Shown: one piece after another, positions 15,485 to 23,476 of the stretch | How positions within the stretch are numbered: the first letter of the stretch is position 1 | How the letters are laid out: each line of letters starts with the position of its first letter | From: CAYSCW01 sp964449165 | Lineage (GTDB): Bacteria > Acidobacteriota > Aminicenantia > Aminicenantales > Aminicenantaceae | Length of the DNA stretch: 32,525 bases | Assembly: GCA_964449165.1 (NCBI GenBank) | Contig: CAYVAT010000035.1 | Coordinates: 1 to 32,525, forward strand | Direction of reading: 5' to 3' | Translations under genes and position numbers: made by a program | The notes under the pieces: model-generated | Seen by the model: the letters and a program-made list of their open reading frames with translations, nothing else | Database searches by the model: none | Told to the model about the DNA's origin: nothing

Positions 15485-15551
15485 GAGAGCTAATGAGGAG
15501 GGATATAATCGGCCACAGCGCCGGTTCCGGTTCATCCGAAGCCCGAGGGTC
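15485..15551. repeat. Composite intergenic repeat, copy B
   Basis: Block 1 is 15485-15528, in the same orientation as copy A. Block 2 is CATCCGAAGCCC (15533-15544) joined directly to GAGGGTC (15545-15551). In copy A the same two words occur on the opposite strand with 11 bases between them. The copy lies just beyond the rhomboid gene stop (15562) and about 100 bases upstream of the rplM promoter. On the - strand block 1 can form the stem CGGC-GCTGTG-GCCG. Confidence 0.65.
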
Positions 15552-15561
15552 CCTTGCGAAT

Positions 15562-16236
15562 TCAATGGATCCAGACCTTGGCTCTTCTTTTTTTAGAGTA
15601 GAGTTTTATCAGAGCGATCCCGATCAAAAAGCCTCCGATGTGAGCAAACCATGCCACTCCCCCCCCAAAGCCGATGCTGAACACCTGAAGAAAAAACCAA
15701 AAACCCAGGATGAAGAATGCAGGAATGGGAATGATCCGGATGAAAATGAAGAGAAAGACCAGGGTTAAAACCCTTGCTCTTGGATAGAGAATCAAATATG
15801 CACCCAGGACTCCGGCAATCGCCCCACTCGCTCCAATCATCGGAACCTGAGAATTGGGATTAAAAATGATGTGGGTAAGGCTGGCTCCCAGGCCTGAGAT
15901 GAGATAAAAAAGAACGAACCGGAAAGGTCCCAGGAAATCTTCGATGTTATTGCCGAAAATCCAGAGATAGAGCATGTTCCCGAAAAGATGAAAGAGCCCT
16001 CCATGGAGGAACATGGAGGTGATCAAGGATAGAGCAGGAGAAATCCGGGGAATGCCGCGAAGAGTGGTGAAGTGGGTAATTTCATAAGGAATGGCCCCCA
16101 TTTTGAGCACGTAATACTGCAATCCAGAAGCAGAGAAGGTATGATAGAAAAAAATTAAAATGTTTAAGCCGATAAGAAGTACGGTTACATAAGGAAAGCG
16201 ATAAGTAGGATTTTCGTCCTTGAGGGGGATGAACAT
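15562..16236 (-). CDS. Rhomboid family intramembrane serine protease
   Basis: A 224-residue polytopic inner-membrane protease. The catalytic dyad is visible: Ser137 in GASGAIAG and His199 in AHIGGFLIG. HGGLFHLFGNMLYLWIFG (residues 78-95) contains the conserved H..GN. region with Asn87. Roughly six membrane segments fit the basic bacterial rhomboid fold. These enzymes cleave single-pass membrane proteins within the bilayer; the substrate is unknown. The gene is 60 bases downstream of the TPR lipoprotein gene on the same strand and may be in one operon. Its stop lies just before repeat copy B. Confidence 0.95.
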   Translation of the reverse strand: MFIPLKDENPTYRFPYVTVLLIGLNILIFFYHTFSASGLQYYVLKMGAIPYEITHFTTLRGIPRISPALSLITSMFLHGGLFHLFGNMLYLWIFGNNIEDFLGPFRFVLFYLISGLGASLTHIIFNPNSQVPMIGASGAIAGVLGAYLILYPRARVLTLVFLFIFIRIIPIPAFFILGFWFFLQVFSIGFGGGVAWFAHIGGFLIGIALIKLYSKKRRAKVWIH

Positions 16237-16296
16237 TTGACTATGAGATTAAAAAGGAATAGCTATGGAGTTAATCGAAAGAAATATGTTCCTGGT

Positions 16297-17292
16297 CTAC
16301 TTTATCTCCCCTTTTTTCAGCTCCTCTTCAAGCCTCTGTCTCTCCACTTCTCTCTTCCTCACATCCCTAAATCTTTCCTGCCATGCATCGGCTTCAGCGA
16401 TATACCTGGCCGCCCTCTCGGGATAGATCTTGGCAAAGACATTCCTGTAAAGGATGTTCAAATAAGCATAGGAATATGAATAAGTCGGGTCGATATCAAT
16501 AGCTTTCTTTAGGTTTGTTTCACTCTCTTCTGCCAATTTTTTTCTCTCCGGAAGAGGCAACACATTTTGGAGACGATATGCCTTAGAGAACCGATTCACT
16601 CCTATGGCGTAATAAATCAGCGCGTTGTCGGGTTCAAACTCAGCCTGGCGTAAGTTGTATTCATATGCTTTATCAAAGTCAGGAATAGGACCCATCTCAC
16701 CATAGTATTGAGCGATATAGGAATATCCTTTAGGGTTTTCCGGATCAAGCTCTATCCTTCGTAAATACATCTGCTCTGCTTTGTTCTTTAACTCTTCATT
16801 TTCGGCAGCATATCTTTTGTAAAATCCTGCCACCACATAATAATTCTCCATATTGGTGGGCTCCAAATCCAGGATCATGAGATAATAGTGCTCTGCCTCT
16901 TCAAGATTTCGCATCATATCATACATGTTGCCCAAGGAATGGATGATTTCTCTGTTTTTGGGGTCAATCTCAAAGGCCTTATTCAAAGCCTCCAAAGCCT
17001 TCTCCGCTTTTTCCATGTTATCTGGGGAATCCACACCCGGTTTGTATAGGTTCTTGTAGGATTCTCCTAGATAACGATAGGCTTCTGAGAGTTCTGGATT
17101 ATATTCTAGAGCGGATTCATACTCTTCGATGGCATCGCGATATTTTGCGTCAGAAAATAGGCTGTTGGCCCTGTTGAAATGATAAGTTGATTTAAGCTTG
17201 CTTGGATTGAGCTTCTTACAACTGCTGGTAAAGAAGACGACAAAAACAGCGAGGAGAATCGCCAGGACGATGGTTGATTTTTTTCGGAACAT
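16297..17292 (-). CDS. TPR-repeat lipoprotein
   Basis: A protein of 331 residues with an N-terminal lipobox, FTSSC, acylated Cys about residue 25 after a hydrophobic segment (IVLAILLAVFVVFF). At least five TPR-like repeats follow: YRDAIEEYESALEYNPELSEAYRYLGES, KALEALNKAFEIDPKNREIIHSLGNMY, AEHYYLMILDLEPTNMENYYVVAGFY, YLRRIELDPENPKGYSYIAQYYGEM and NLKKAIDIDPTYSYSYAYLNILY. It is probably membrane-tethered in the periplasm and a scaffold for protein assembly. The GTG at 17295 precedes the ATG used here by one codon. The ATG has the better spacing (five bases) from a strong AAGGAGGT ribosome-binding site. Confidence 0.88.
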   Translation of the reverse strand: MFRKKSTIVLAILLAVFVVFFTSSCKKLNPSKLKSTYHFNRANSLFSDAKYRDAIEEYESALEYNPELSEAYRYLGESYKNLYKPGVDSPDNMEKAEKALEALNKAFEIDPKNREIIHSLGNMYDMMRNLEEAEHYYLMILDLEPTNMENYYVVAGFYKRYAAENEELKNKAEQMYLRRIELDPENPKGYSYIAQYYGEMGPIPDFDKAYEYNLRQAEFEPDNALIYYAIGVNRFSKAYRLQNVLPLPERKKLAEESETNLKKAIDIDPTYSYSYAYLNILYRNVFAKIYPERAARYIAEADAWQERFRDVRKREVERQRLEEELKKGEIK

Positions 17293-17336
17293 CACGACCT
17301 CCTTCCCTCCGGACTATTATTATGCATGAAAAAAAT

Positions 17337-17365
17337 TTTATAATCAATAAACAGATTAAAGTCAA
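17337..17365 (-). promoter_or_regulatory. Promoter of the TPR lipoprotein-rhomboid unit
   Basis: On the - strand, TTGACT (17365-17360), 17 bases, then TATAAA (17342-17337). A strong ribosome-binding site (AAGGAGGT) follows near 17300. Confidence 0.65.
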
Positions 17366-17392
17366 GGGAAACATAAATCCCCCGGCCCGCCG

Positions 17393-18706
17393 TTATTTCT
17401 CTCTCAAGATGAGGCGAATCGGAGTTCCCCACAAATCAAACCTCTCCCGCAAGAGATGGATAAACAGCTTTTCATAGGAAGAAGCGAGGGAGAGGCGGGA
17501 GGAAGCGAACAGGATGAAAGTGGGAGGAAGAATCCTTATCTGCGTCATGTATTTTATCTTCACCTTTCTCTTCTTCTTGGAGAGAGAAGGATAATTTTCG
17601 TTTATCCAGCTCAGAAATGCGTTCAAATGAGAGGTTTTTACTTTCTTGCATCCGTTTTGATAAACCTGCTCGGCTACATCAAGAATTTTGACCAGCCTTT
17701 GCCCAGTAAGCGCTGAAATAAAGAGAAGCGGAGCATAACGAACAAAATCGAGCTTCAAGAAAACTTTTTTCCTGAATTCTTCCACTGACTGAGAATCTTT
17801 CTCCATCAGATCCCATTTGTTCAAAGTGATCAACAGGGGCTTCCCCGATTGATGGGCAAGATGGGCGATCGCCGTATCTTGGCGTGTAGGAAACTGGGTG
17901 GCGTCCATCACCAGACAGACAACATCCGCCTGGCCGATATCCTTTTTTGCCTTGATGACGCTGGCCTTTTCTCTTTTGTCACGAGTGCGGCTCAATTTTC
18001 TTATACCCGCTGTATCGACCAGAGTGAAGCCTTTCCTATTTCGCATGATCAAGGTATCCGTACTATCTCTAGTCGTACCAGGAATTTCGCTGACGATCAG
18101 TCTCTCTTCACCGCAGACTCGGTTGACAATAGAAGACTTTCCCACATTGATACGGCCCACTATGGCAATCTTAAGAGATTTAAGCTGCTCCATTCGAGGA
18201 GATGCGGGGGGAAGAGCCTCCACAATAGCCTTCTCCAGATCTTCCAGATTTCTCTTATGCTCTGCTGATATGGCCACGACCTTCTCTTTGCCCAGCCGAT
18301 AATAATCGCCAATCTTCCGTTCTTCGAAGGGGGAATCAATCTTGTTGACCACTACCAGGGCTGGCTTGTCAAGCTTTCTCAGAGTCAGAAAAAGTTCCTC
18401 CTCTGCGGGCAAAAGCTCTCTTTTCCCATCCAAAACGAAAAGAATCAGGTCTGCCTCAAGGGAAGCCTCCTTGGCTTTCTCCTTGACCAGCGAAGAGAAA
18501 GGATCTTCCTGGGTATCGAAAAAACCTCCTGTATCGGTGAGGACAAACTCCCTATCTTCTAATCGGCAGAAGGAAGAGACCTGATCCCGGGTCATGCCTG
18601 GCAGATTATGAACCAGAGATTTCTTCTTTCCCAAAAGACGGTTGAAGAGAGTGGACTTTCCCACATTAGGGAAGCCGATGATGGATACTCTGGCCAGTTT
18701 TTTCAT
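17393..18706 (-). CDS. der: Ribosome-assembly GTPase Der (EngA)
   Basis: A 437-residue GTPase with the tandem GTP-binding domains that define Der. G1 of the first is GFPNVGKS (11-18), with DTGG at 58-61 and NKID at 121-124. The second has GRINVGKS (184-191), DTAGI and NKWD. The C-terminal KH-like domain follows (KVKIKYMTQIRILPPTFILFAS). It acts in 50S subunit maturation. It sits 30 bases downstream of the GerMN gene in the amidase-GerMN-der order. Length is normal. Confidence 0.97.
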   Translation of the reverse strand: MKKLARVSIIGFPNVGKSTLFNRLLGKKKSLVHNLPGMTRDQVSSFCRLEDREFVLTDTGGFFDTQEDPFSSLVKEKAKEASLEADLILFVLDGKRELLPAEEELFLTLRKLDKPALVVVNKIDSPFEERKIGDYYRLGKEKVVAISAEHKRNLEDLEKAIVEALPPASPRMEQLKSLKIAIVGRINVGKSSIVNRVCGEERLIVSEIPGTTRDSTDTLIMRNRKGFTLVDTAGIRKLSRTRDKREKASVIKAKKDIGQADVVCLVMDATQFPTRQDTAIAHLAHQSGKPLLITLNKWDLMEKDSQSVEEFRKKVFLKLDFVRYAPLLFISALTGQRLVKILDVAEQVYQNGCKKVKTSHLNAFLSWINENYPSLSKKKRKVKIKYMTQIRILPPTFILFASSRLSLASSYEKLFIHLLRERFDLWGTPIRLILREK

Positions 18707-18736
18707 TATGAAAAACGAGGACAGGTACCTTTCCTC

Positions 18737-19315
18737 TCACTCGGCTACTAAATCGTACTTGGGCAGGAAAGGTTGTGCCAGGCTGATGTGGCCGCCCAGC
18801 GTCTCTTTTTCTTCTCCTTCGACCAGGATGAAGACCTTTTTTATCGGTTTGAAGTTATAAGTAAGAGAATTCACGATAGAAAAGATAGTGAACATCTCTG
18901 CTGAAGAGCCGTGCAGGTGATTCTCCTGCATCTCCCGGGAAAAATCCACATAGGCTATCCCTTCTTGGGTGAGAAAAATCTCCCTGAGACTTGTCTCTGG
19001 AGGGAATGGAGAAAGATAGCCATTCTTGGAGCCCTGGAGGAGTTCTTCCACCACCTGCCTTGCCTCCTCAACCACTGAGGGCGAGGACCAAATTTCTCTT
19101 TCTTCACGATGAAGAAGGGAATCTTCCTCTGCAGGGAAAAAAAGAACAACTGTTTTTGTTTCTCCAGCTTCTCCTGGTACTTGTTCCAGTTCAGGGGAAG
19201 TAACTTCTTTAGCTTTCTTTATCCTCTCCCCACCGCTTCTGCTCAGAAAAAGCACCACCAGCACGACCAGCAGGACAAAAAGAAAACCGACAATGATGAC
19301 TCTTCCTTTATCCAT
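18737..19315 (-). CDS. GerMN domain protein, single-pass membrane-anchored
   Basis: A 192-residue protein with an N-terminal membrane segment (VIIVGFLFVLLVVLVVLFL), a low-complexity linker and a GerMN domain. The domain is seen in TKTVVLFFPAEEDSLLHREEREI, EARQVVEELLQGSKNGYLSPFPPETSLREIFLTQEGIAYVDFSREMQENHLHGSSAEMFTIFSIVNSLTYNF and IKKVFILVEGEEKETLGGHISLAQPF. GerMN domains are found in sporulation proteins and, as here, in many non-sporulating bacteria next to cell-wall amidases. It begins four bases after the amidase gene stop and 30 bases before der, so the three form an operon. Confidence 0.9.
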   Translation of the reverse strand: MDKGRVIIVGFLFVLLVVLVVLFLSRSGGERIKKAKEVTSPELEQVPGEAGETKTVVLFFPAEEDSLLHREEREIWSSPSVVEEARQVVEELLQGSKNGYLSPFPPETSLREIFLTQEGIAYVDFSREMQENHLHGSSAEMFTIFSIVNSLTYNFKPIKKVFILVEGEEKETLGGHISLAQPFLPKYDLVAE

Positions 19316-19319
19316 TTTT

Positions 19320-20489
19320 TTATCGAGAGGAAACCCTCAAGAAATTCACCAGCCCGCGATAGATGGCCTGGGCAACATTATTCTGAAACGCATCTGTTCC
19401 CAGTCTTCTCTCTTCCTCAGGATTGGAGATAAAGGCCACCTCAACCAGGACGGCCGGGCAAGCTACTCCTGTCAGCACTTTAAAAGGAGCCTGTTTAATG
19501 CCTCTGTTTTCCGTACCCAGTAGGACATTCAGCTCTTTCTGGATGTATTCAGCCAGTTGACTGCTCTCCTTAAGATAGGCAGCCTGGGCCATGTCCCACA
19601 AGATCATCTGGATTTCGTCCTTGTTGTCATTGACTATCCCGGATTCAACCTCCGCCGAATTGTTCTCCAAATAAGCAAGCCTCCTGGCTTCCTCATCGGT
19701 AGCGTCCCGGCTGAGAAAAAAGGTCTCAGAGCCGCGGGCATCTTTGCGATAGGAACTGTTGGTGTGGATACTGACAAAGACATCCGCCCTGTTATTGTTC
19801 GCGATAGCGGCTCGAGAGTCGAGGGAAAAATCGATATCTTTATCTCTGGTCAGCACAACCTGAGCTGCCAGATTCCGCTCTATAATGCTCTTCAGCTTAA
19901 GACCGATAGCCAGAGTGATGTTTTTTTCCTCAGTACCCAACTTTCCTTTAGCCCCTGTTTCCAGTCCTCCATGGCCAGGATCGATGATTATAACCTTCTT
20001 ATCCCGGGAGGGTTGAAATGGAGGCTGGGATGCCTGGCTTTCTTTTTTTTCTTTCTCATCTCCTCTTGAAGCTTGCTCCTTTCTCTGCAATTCATCTTCG
20101 GTGAGGGTGATGTCAATAACCAGTTGGGGAGGATTGCTCAGAGTGAATTGATCATAGCTGAAATTTCTGCTCTTCATGCGGATGTTTATAAGGAAATAAT
20201 CCCTTCCTCTGGCACCTCCCACGGCTTCAACGGTCCGCCCCAGAGAAGAACTCCTCTGAAAGCGGTAGGAAGCGTTTGGCCTGATTTTTACCATCAGAAA
20301 AGAAGACCTCTTCTCGATTTGGGAAACAAAGGAGACAGGAGCTTCGATAGTCACCCGGCTGAAATTCTCAAAGTCTTTAACAGAGAGCTTCAGTGTGGGC
20401 TGACCTTGAGGAAATGAGAAGGAGAAAAGGATAAAGAAAAAGACAAATGTCCAGATGAACCTGCTATAGCTTTTTTCTCGACTCAACAA
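19320..20489 (-). CDS. N-acetylmuramoyl-L-alanine amidase (AMIN + Amidase_3)
   Basis: A 389-residue secreted cell-wall amidase. A signal peptide (FIWTFVFFFILFSFSFPQG) is followed by an AMIN-type domain (LKLSVKDFENFSRVTIEAPVSF ... PQLVIDITL, about 33-130), a charged linker, and an Amidase_3 domain (about 164-389). The zinc ligands His173 (DPGHGG), Glu188 (EEKNITL) and His242 (SIHTNSS), and the catalytic Glu350 (VEVAFISNPEEE) are all present. The enzyme cleaves the lactyl amide between MurNAc and the stem peptide and normally works in septal splitting. The opening codon is TTG at 20489; no ATG is available upstream of the signal peptide. It lies 33 bases downstream of ssrA. Confidence 0.93.
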   Translation of the reverse strand: MLSREKSYSRFIWTFVFFFILFSFSFPQGQPTLKLSVKDFENFSRVTIEAPVSFVSQIEKRSSFLMVKIRPNASYRFQRSSSLGRTVEAVGGARGRDYFLINIRMKSRNFSYDQFTLSNPPQLVIDITLTEDELQRKEQASRGDEKEKKESQASQPPFQPSRDKKVIIIDPGHGGLETGAKGKLGTEEKNITLAIGLKLKSIIERNLAAQVVLTRDKDIDFSLDSRAAIANNNRADVFVSIHTNSSYRKDARGSETFFLSRDATDEEARRLAYLENNSAEVESGIVNDNKDEIQMILWDMAQAAYLKESSQLAEYIQKELNVLLGTENRGIKQAPFKVLTGVACPAVLVEVAFISNPEEERRLGTDAFQNNVAQAIYRGLVNFLRVSSR

Positions 20490-20522
20490 TTTCTCTCAAA
20501 AACGTGTCTCTTGGACCTAGAA

Positions 20523-20867
20523 TGGAGGCGGCGGGAATCGAACCCGCGTCCGGAGACATTCAGCAAGAAGTCTCTACATGCTTATCCTCATCTTCATCTC
20601 GTTCCAAAGTGTCTGACAAGGAGAGGCACTCCGGAACCAGTCCTGATCATGCTTCGCTTGCCAGGGTCAGAACAGCCCTGGCTTGCTATCCTGCTTCACG
20701 ACGCCTCTCAAACGCCGCAGGAGAACGTAAGAGAAACGGCATACCTACTTCTAGGCAGCTACAGGCAGTTGTTCTGCACTTAGTTTGTTTCCACCTTTTT
20801 ACGAGGTGGGTGGAGCCTCGACATGCAACCTCAGCCTCACTATCTCCGTCGAACCCAATTCGCCCCC
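20523..20867 (-). ncRNA. ssrA: Transfer-messenger RNA (tmRNA)
   Basis: A one-piece tmRNA of 345 nt. The 5' GGGGGCG pairs with the 3' CGCCTCC (with one G-U), and the T-arm GGGTTCGATTCCC is present. The 3' end is CCTCCA; the CCA tail is not encoded. The tag reading frame begins with GGA at 20792-20790 and ends in TAG at 20753-20751. It encodes GNKLSAEQLPVAA, a tag with the usual VAA-type degradation end. Open reading frames crossing this region are artefacts. It rescues stalled ribosomes together with SmpB, which is not in this window. Confidence 0.95.
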
Positions 20868-20882
20868 GTAACATCACATTAA

Positions 20883-20912
20883 ATTATAGGGGAGAGCATC
20901 AGACTTTGTCAA
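20883..20912 (-). promoter_or_regulatory. Promoter of ssrA
   Basis: On the - strand, a perfect TTGACA (20912-20907), 18 bases, and a perfect TATAAT (20888-20883). The mature 5' end at 20867 is 16 bases beyond the -10, so a short leader is probably removed by RNase P. Confidence 0.75.
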
Positions 20913-20994
20913 TACACGCCCTCTCAAGCTTCGGGGTCAGGCCTTCATAACTTTTATAATTAAAAGAAGTTGCTGATTCGCGGCTTAACTCCTC

Positions 20995-21201
20995 TCATCC
21001 CATCCAGAAGCCTTTACGATGAGAAATCCCGAGAACTTTCAAGCATGCTGAGCAATAATAAAGATAGCGCTTTCCCAGAACGGATTTGATCTCGCGCATG
21101 TAAATCGTCTTAATTTCCTGGGAACAATGGGGACAAACGGGATTCTTCACTTCTGATGGCTGAACTGCTTTTTCCTCTGATTGTTCTACAATTTTAATCA
21201 T
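20995..21201 (-). CDS. Small zinc-ribbon protein
   Basis: A 68-residue protein with two Cys-x2-Cys knuckles: CPHCSQEIKTIYMREIKSVLGKRYLYYCSACLKVLGI. The four Cys suggest a single structural zinc site. The N-terminal 20 residues are charged and lack a signal peptide, so it is cytoplasmic. A GGGAGAGAG ribosome-binding site precedes the ATG at 21201. It may be part of the core region or the first gene of the accessory stretch; function is unknown. Confidence 0.7.
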   Translation of the reverse strand: MIKIVEQSEEKAVQPSEVKNPVCPHCSQEIKTIYMREIKSVLGKRYLYYCSACLKVLGISHRKGFWMG

Positions 21202-21351
21202 TTTCTCTCTCCCTTAATTGTTTTCGTCAATTTAATGCGTTCATTATTGTTAAAAGAACACATATTATGCGTCATATAAATATACTGGTAAATATACGAT
21301 TTTATTTGCAATGGCTTCAAACGTCAGCTCACGCAGTGAAGAAAAGACATT

Positions 21352-21380
21352 TTGCGTTTGGATTTAATTTGAGGTAATAT
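21352..21380 (+). promoter_or_regulatory. Candidate promoter for the beta-propeller gene
   Basis: TTGCGT (21352-21357), 17 bases, TAATAT (21375-21380), followed by a GGGGAGGA ribosome-binding site near 21386 and the ATG at 21402. Confidence 0.45.
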
Positions 21381-21401
21381 TTTAGCGGGGAGGATGGGAA
21401 A

Positions 21402-22526
21402 ATGAGAGCAAAATCCCTGGTTGTTTCAATTCCATTATTTTTGTCTCTTCTCCTGCTTTGCATCTCTTGGATAAAGCAAAAGGCTGAATGGAAAGGTACG
21501 ATAGAAGAAAAAAATGGTGTTACGGTTGTCAAGAATCCAAAAGAGCCGATGTATGGGGAAGATATCTTTAGTATAGAGGAGGAATTATCTATTGGAGCAG
21601 AAAAAGAGAAAGATGAATACATGTTTTCCCTGATTAGAGATATTGACGTTGATAACGAAGGAAGAATTTATGTCCTTGACTTCAAAGAAGCACATGTGAA
21701 AGTTTTCGATAACAAAGGAGAATATATCAAAACAATTGGGAAAAAAGGGCAGGGGCCTGGTGAACTGGAAAATCCTCTTTCTATGTCTATTACAGGTCAA
21801 AATGAAATCATGGTAAATGATCCAAGAAATCGTCGTCTTGCGTTTTTTACCATAAAGGGAGAATTTATAAAAAATCTTTCAACTGCAAAGGCAGGGTTAA
21901 TGACGCTCAATATTGATTCAGCGGGAAATATAACTGGCATTGTCATTGTAAGAGAAGAAGACAATCCGAGGTATGAGCTTCAGAAGTTCGACCCTGAAAT
22001 GAACTACCTCCATGCTTTAGAATCATCACCATTACCAGGCGCAGCTAATCGCTATAATCCTTTTATGGGGGTTCTGAGATGGGACATAACTAAAAACAAT
22101 CAAGTAATCTGCGGATATCCAAAAAACTATGAATTAAAAATATTTGACTCTGAAGGAAGGCTGACTAAGAAAATCATAAAAGAATATGATGCTGTAGAAA
22201 TCACAGAAGAAGAAATAGAAGAAGCGAAAAAAAGAGAGCCACAGCTTCCACCATCATGGAAACTTATCATACCTAAACATCATAATGCTTACCGATGGTT
22301 TATAGTTGACGATGAAAACAGAATTTATGTCATGACCTGGGAAAAAGCAGCAGAGGAAAAAGGATATTATTATGATATTTTTGACCCTGAAGGAAGGTAC
22401 ATTGCTAAAATCCCCCTTAAATACCGCCCCACTGTTTTTAAAAAAAATAAGCTCTATACCATAGAAGAAGATGAGGAAGGTTATCAGGTTGTGAAGAGAT
22501 ACAGAGTCATATGGAGAATCGAATAA
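21402..22526 (+). CDS. Exported 6-bladed beta-propeller (NHL-like) protein
   Basis: A 374-residue protein with an N-terminal export signal ending in LLLLCIS, which could be a lipobox. Propeller blade motifs repeat through the body: IRDIDVDNEGRIYVLDFKEAHVKVFDNKGEYIKTIGKKGQGPGELENP, ITGQNEIMVNDPRNRRLAFFTIKGEFIKNL, IDSAGNITGIVI, YELKIFDSEGRLTKKI, and VDDENRIYVM ... YDIFDPEGRYIAKIPLKYRP. The GKKGQGPGEL turn is typical of the '6-bladed beta-propeller' family that is highly expanded in Candidatus Aminicenantes. The ligand is unknown. It has its own promoter and lies at the left edge of the A+T-rich stretch, facing a remnant of a related gene. Confidence 0.87.
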   Translation: MRAKSLVVSIPLFLSLLLLCISWIKQKAEWKGTIEEKNGVTVVKNPKEPMYGEDIFSIEEELSIGAEKEKDEYMFSLIRDIDVDNEGRIYVLDFKEAHVKVFDNKGEYIKTIGKKGQGPGELENPLSMSITGQNEIMVNDPRNRRLAFFTIKGEFIKNLSTAKAGLMTLNIDSAGNITGIVIVREEDNPRYELQKFDPEMNYLHALESSPLPGAANRYNPFMGVLRWDITKNNQVICGYPKNYELKIFDSEGRLTKKIIKEYDAVEITEEEIEEAKKREPQLPPSWKLIIPKHHNAYRWFIVDDENRIYVMTWEKAAEEKGYYYDIFDPEGRYIAKIPLKYRPTVFKKNKLYTIEEDEEGYQVVKRYRVIWRIE

Positions 22527-22560
22527 ACTGGAGTGATAGGGAAAAGTGCGTTTTCTTATG

Positions 22561-22590
22561 ATTCCTACGCTGTACTTATGGCGTAAGGAT
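22561..22590 (+). terminator. Hairpin after the beta-propeller gene
   Basis: ATTCCTACGC (22561-22570) and GCGTAAGGAT (22581-22590) pair with one mismatch and one G-U around a 10-base loop, 35 bases after the stop. No T-run follows, so intrinsic termination is uncertain. Confidence 0.3.
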
Positions 22591-22732
22591 TAGAGTCGAA
22601 ATCCCTCATGCCTCTATTCCCATCTCATGCTGTATACATATAATGCTTTATAACCGCTATCTTTCTCTGTTAAACAGTAAAATTTATTGGCTTTGATTCT
22701 TGCCCATAAATGGCCTTCCCAAACAAAAATAT

Positions 22733-23020
22733 TTATACTTTTTCTCCACTTACAGTTCTTAGAATAAATATTTCCCCCGCAGAATTCACTTCAAAACCTC
22801 GGATATCTGCAATCCCAAGATTCGCTATTTCAGCTTCCTCAGTATCTATCTTGAATATTTCTTCTAAACTAAACGAGCTTATATCACCAATTTTGTATTG
22901 TTCCAGATGATTGAAAACAACCTCCACTCCATCCTCAATAATCCTATCCACTTTTTCCTGTTTTGGGCCACAGCAAGCTGTGATGAGTATAACCAGCAAT
23001 AGGATTATGAATTTATTCGT
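22733..23020 (-). pseudogene. Remnant of a beta-propeller lipoprotein gene with a lost start codon
   Basis: On the - strand this reads NKFIILLLVILITACCGPKQ (lipobox ITAC), then VEVVFNHLEQYKIGD and IADIRGFEVNSAGEIFILRTVSGEKV, the beginning of the first blade of a 6-bladed beta-propeller lipoprotein. It stops after about 95 codons, where a normal member has about 350. Upstream there is a good ribosome-binding site (GGGAGGG) but the codon in the start position at 23020 is ACG, one change from ATG. Only a TTG inside the signal peptide could serve instead. I read it as a decaying fragment of a paralogue of the intact propeller nearby. Confidence 0.7.
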
Positions 23021-23160
23021 CGTACCCTCCCTTTGTGTAATTTTATTCTTTCTAAGGGGGAATCAAAATCCCATTAGAGTATTCCATCTTGCTTTTTGTG
23101 TTTAGATTAGATAATTTACTTTTGTCAGCATTACAAATCTTGCCAGTAAGGAGGTAAATA

Positions 23161-23301
23161 ATGCCTACTACAGGAGAAAAGCCAGGAATTGGAACTTATA
23201 AGTGCACTAATTGTGGTACTATTGTAAGACTTGATAATTCTGATGATACTCTTCCGCCTTGTCCTAAATGCTATAATACAGAGTTTGCTAAGATCTCATA
23301 G
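23161..23301 (+). CDS. Small zinc-ribbon protein (46 residues)
   Basis: A 46-residue ORF with an excellent ribosome-binding site, AAGGAGGT at 23148-23155, six bases before the ATG. The protein starts MPTTGEKPGIGTYKCTNCG and has a second knuckle CPKC in DTLPPCPKC, giving a Cys-x2-Cys pair and a second Cys-x2-Cys pair 15 residues later. It closely resembles widespread short 'zinc ribbon-containing' proteins of the form GEKPGKGTY.C..CG....LDD..DTLPPCPKC. Cytoplasmic; function unknown. It is missed by ORF finders with a 60-residue cut-off. Confidence 0.8.
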   Translation: MPTTGEKPGIGTYKCTNCGTIVRLDNSDDTLPPCPKCYNTEFAKIS

Positions 23302-23476
23302 CAGTTTGAAGCAACTAATTTATATTTTGAAAAGTAGAAGAGCTGTACTGTATATTTCAATGAATCAGGATAAACAACAAAACGCTACAAATAATGTGAT
23401 AAAAAATTATCATTATTGAGTAGGGAAGAACTATAGAAATTATGTTTATGCAAGTTTAATCAAAAAAGAATGAAAA

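Noticed and set aside
20504..20950. Open reading frames on both strands across the tmRNA
   Set aside because: The interval is a complete tmRNA with paired ends, T-arm, tag frame and consensus promoter; the ORFs are chance frames in a structured RNA.
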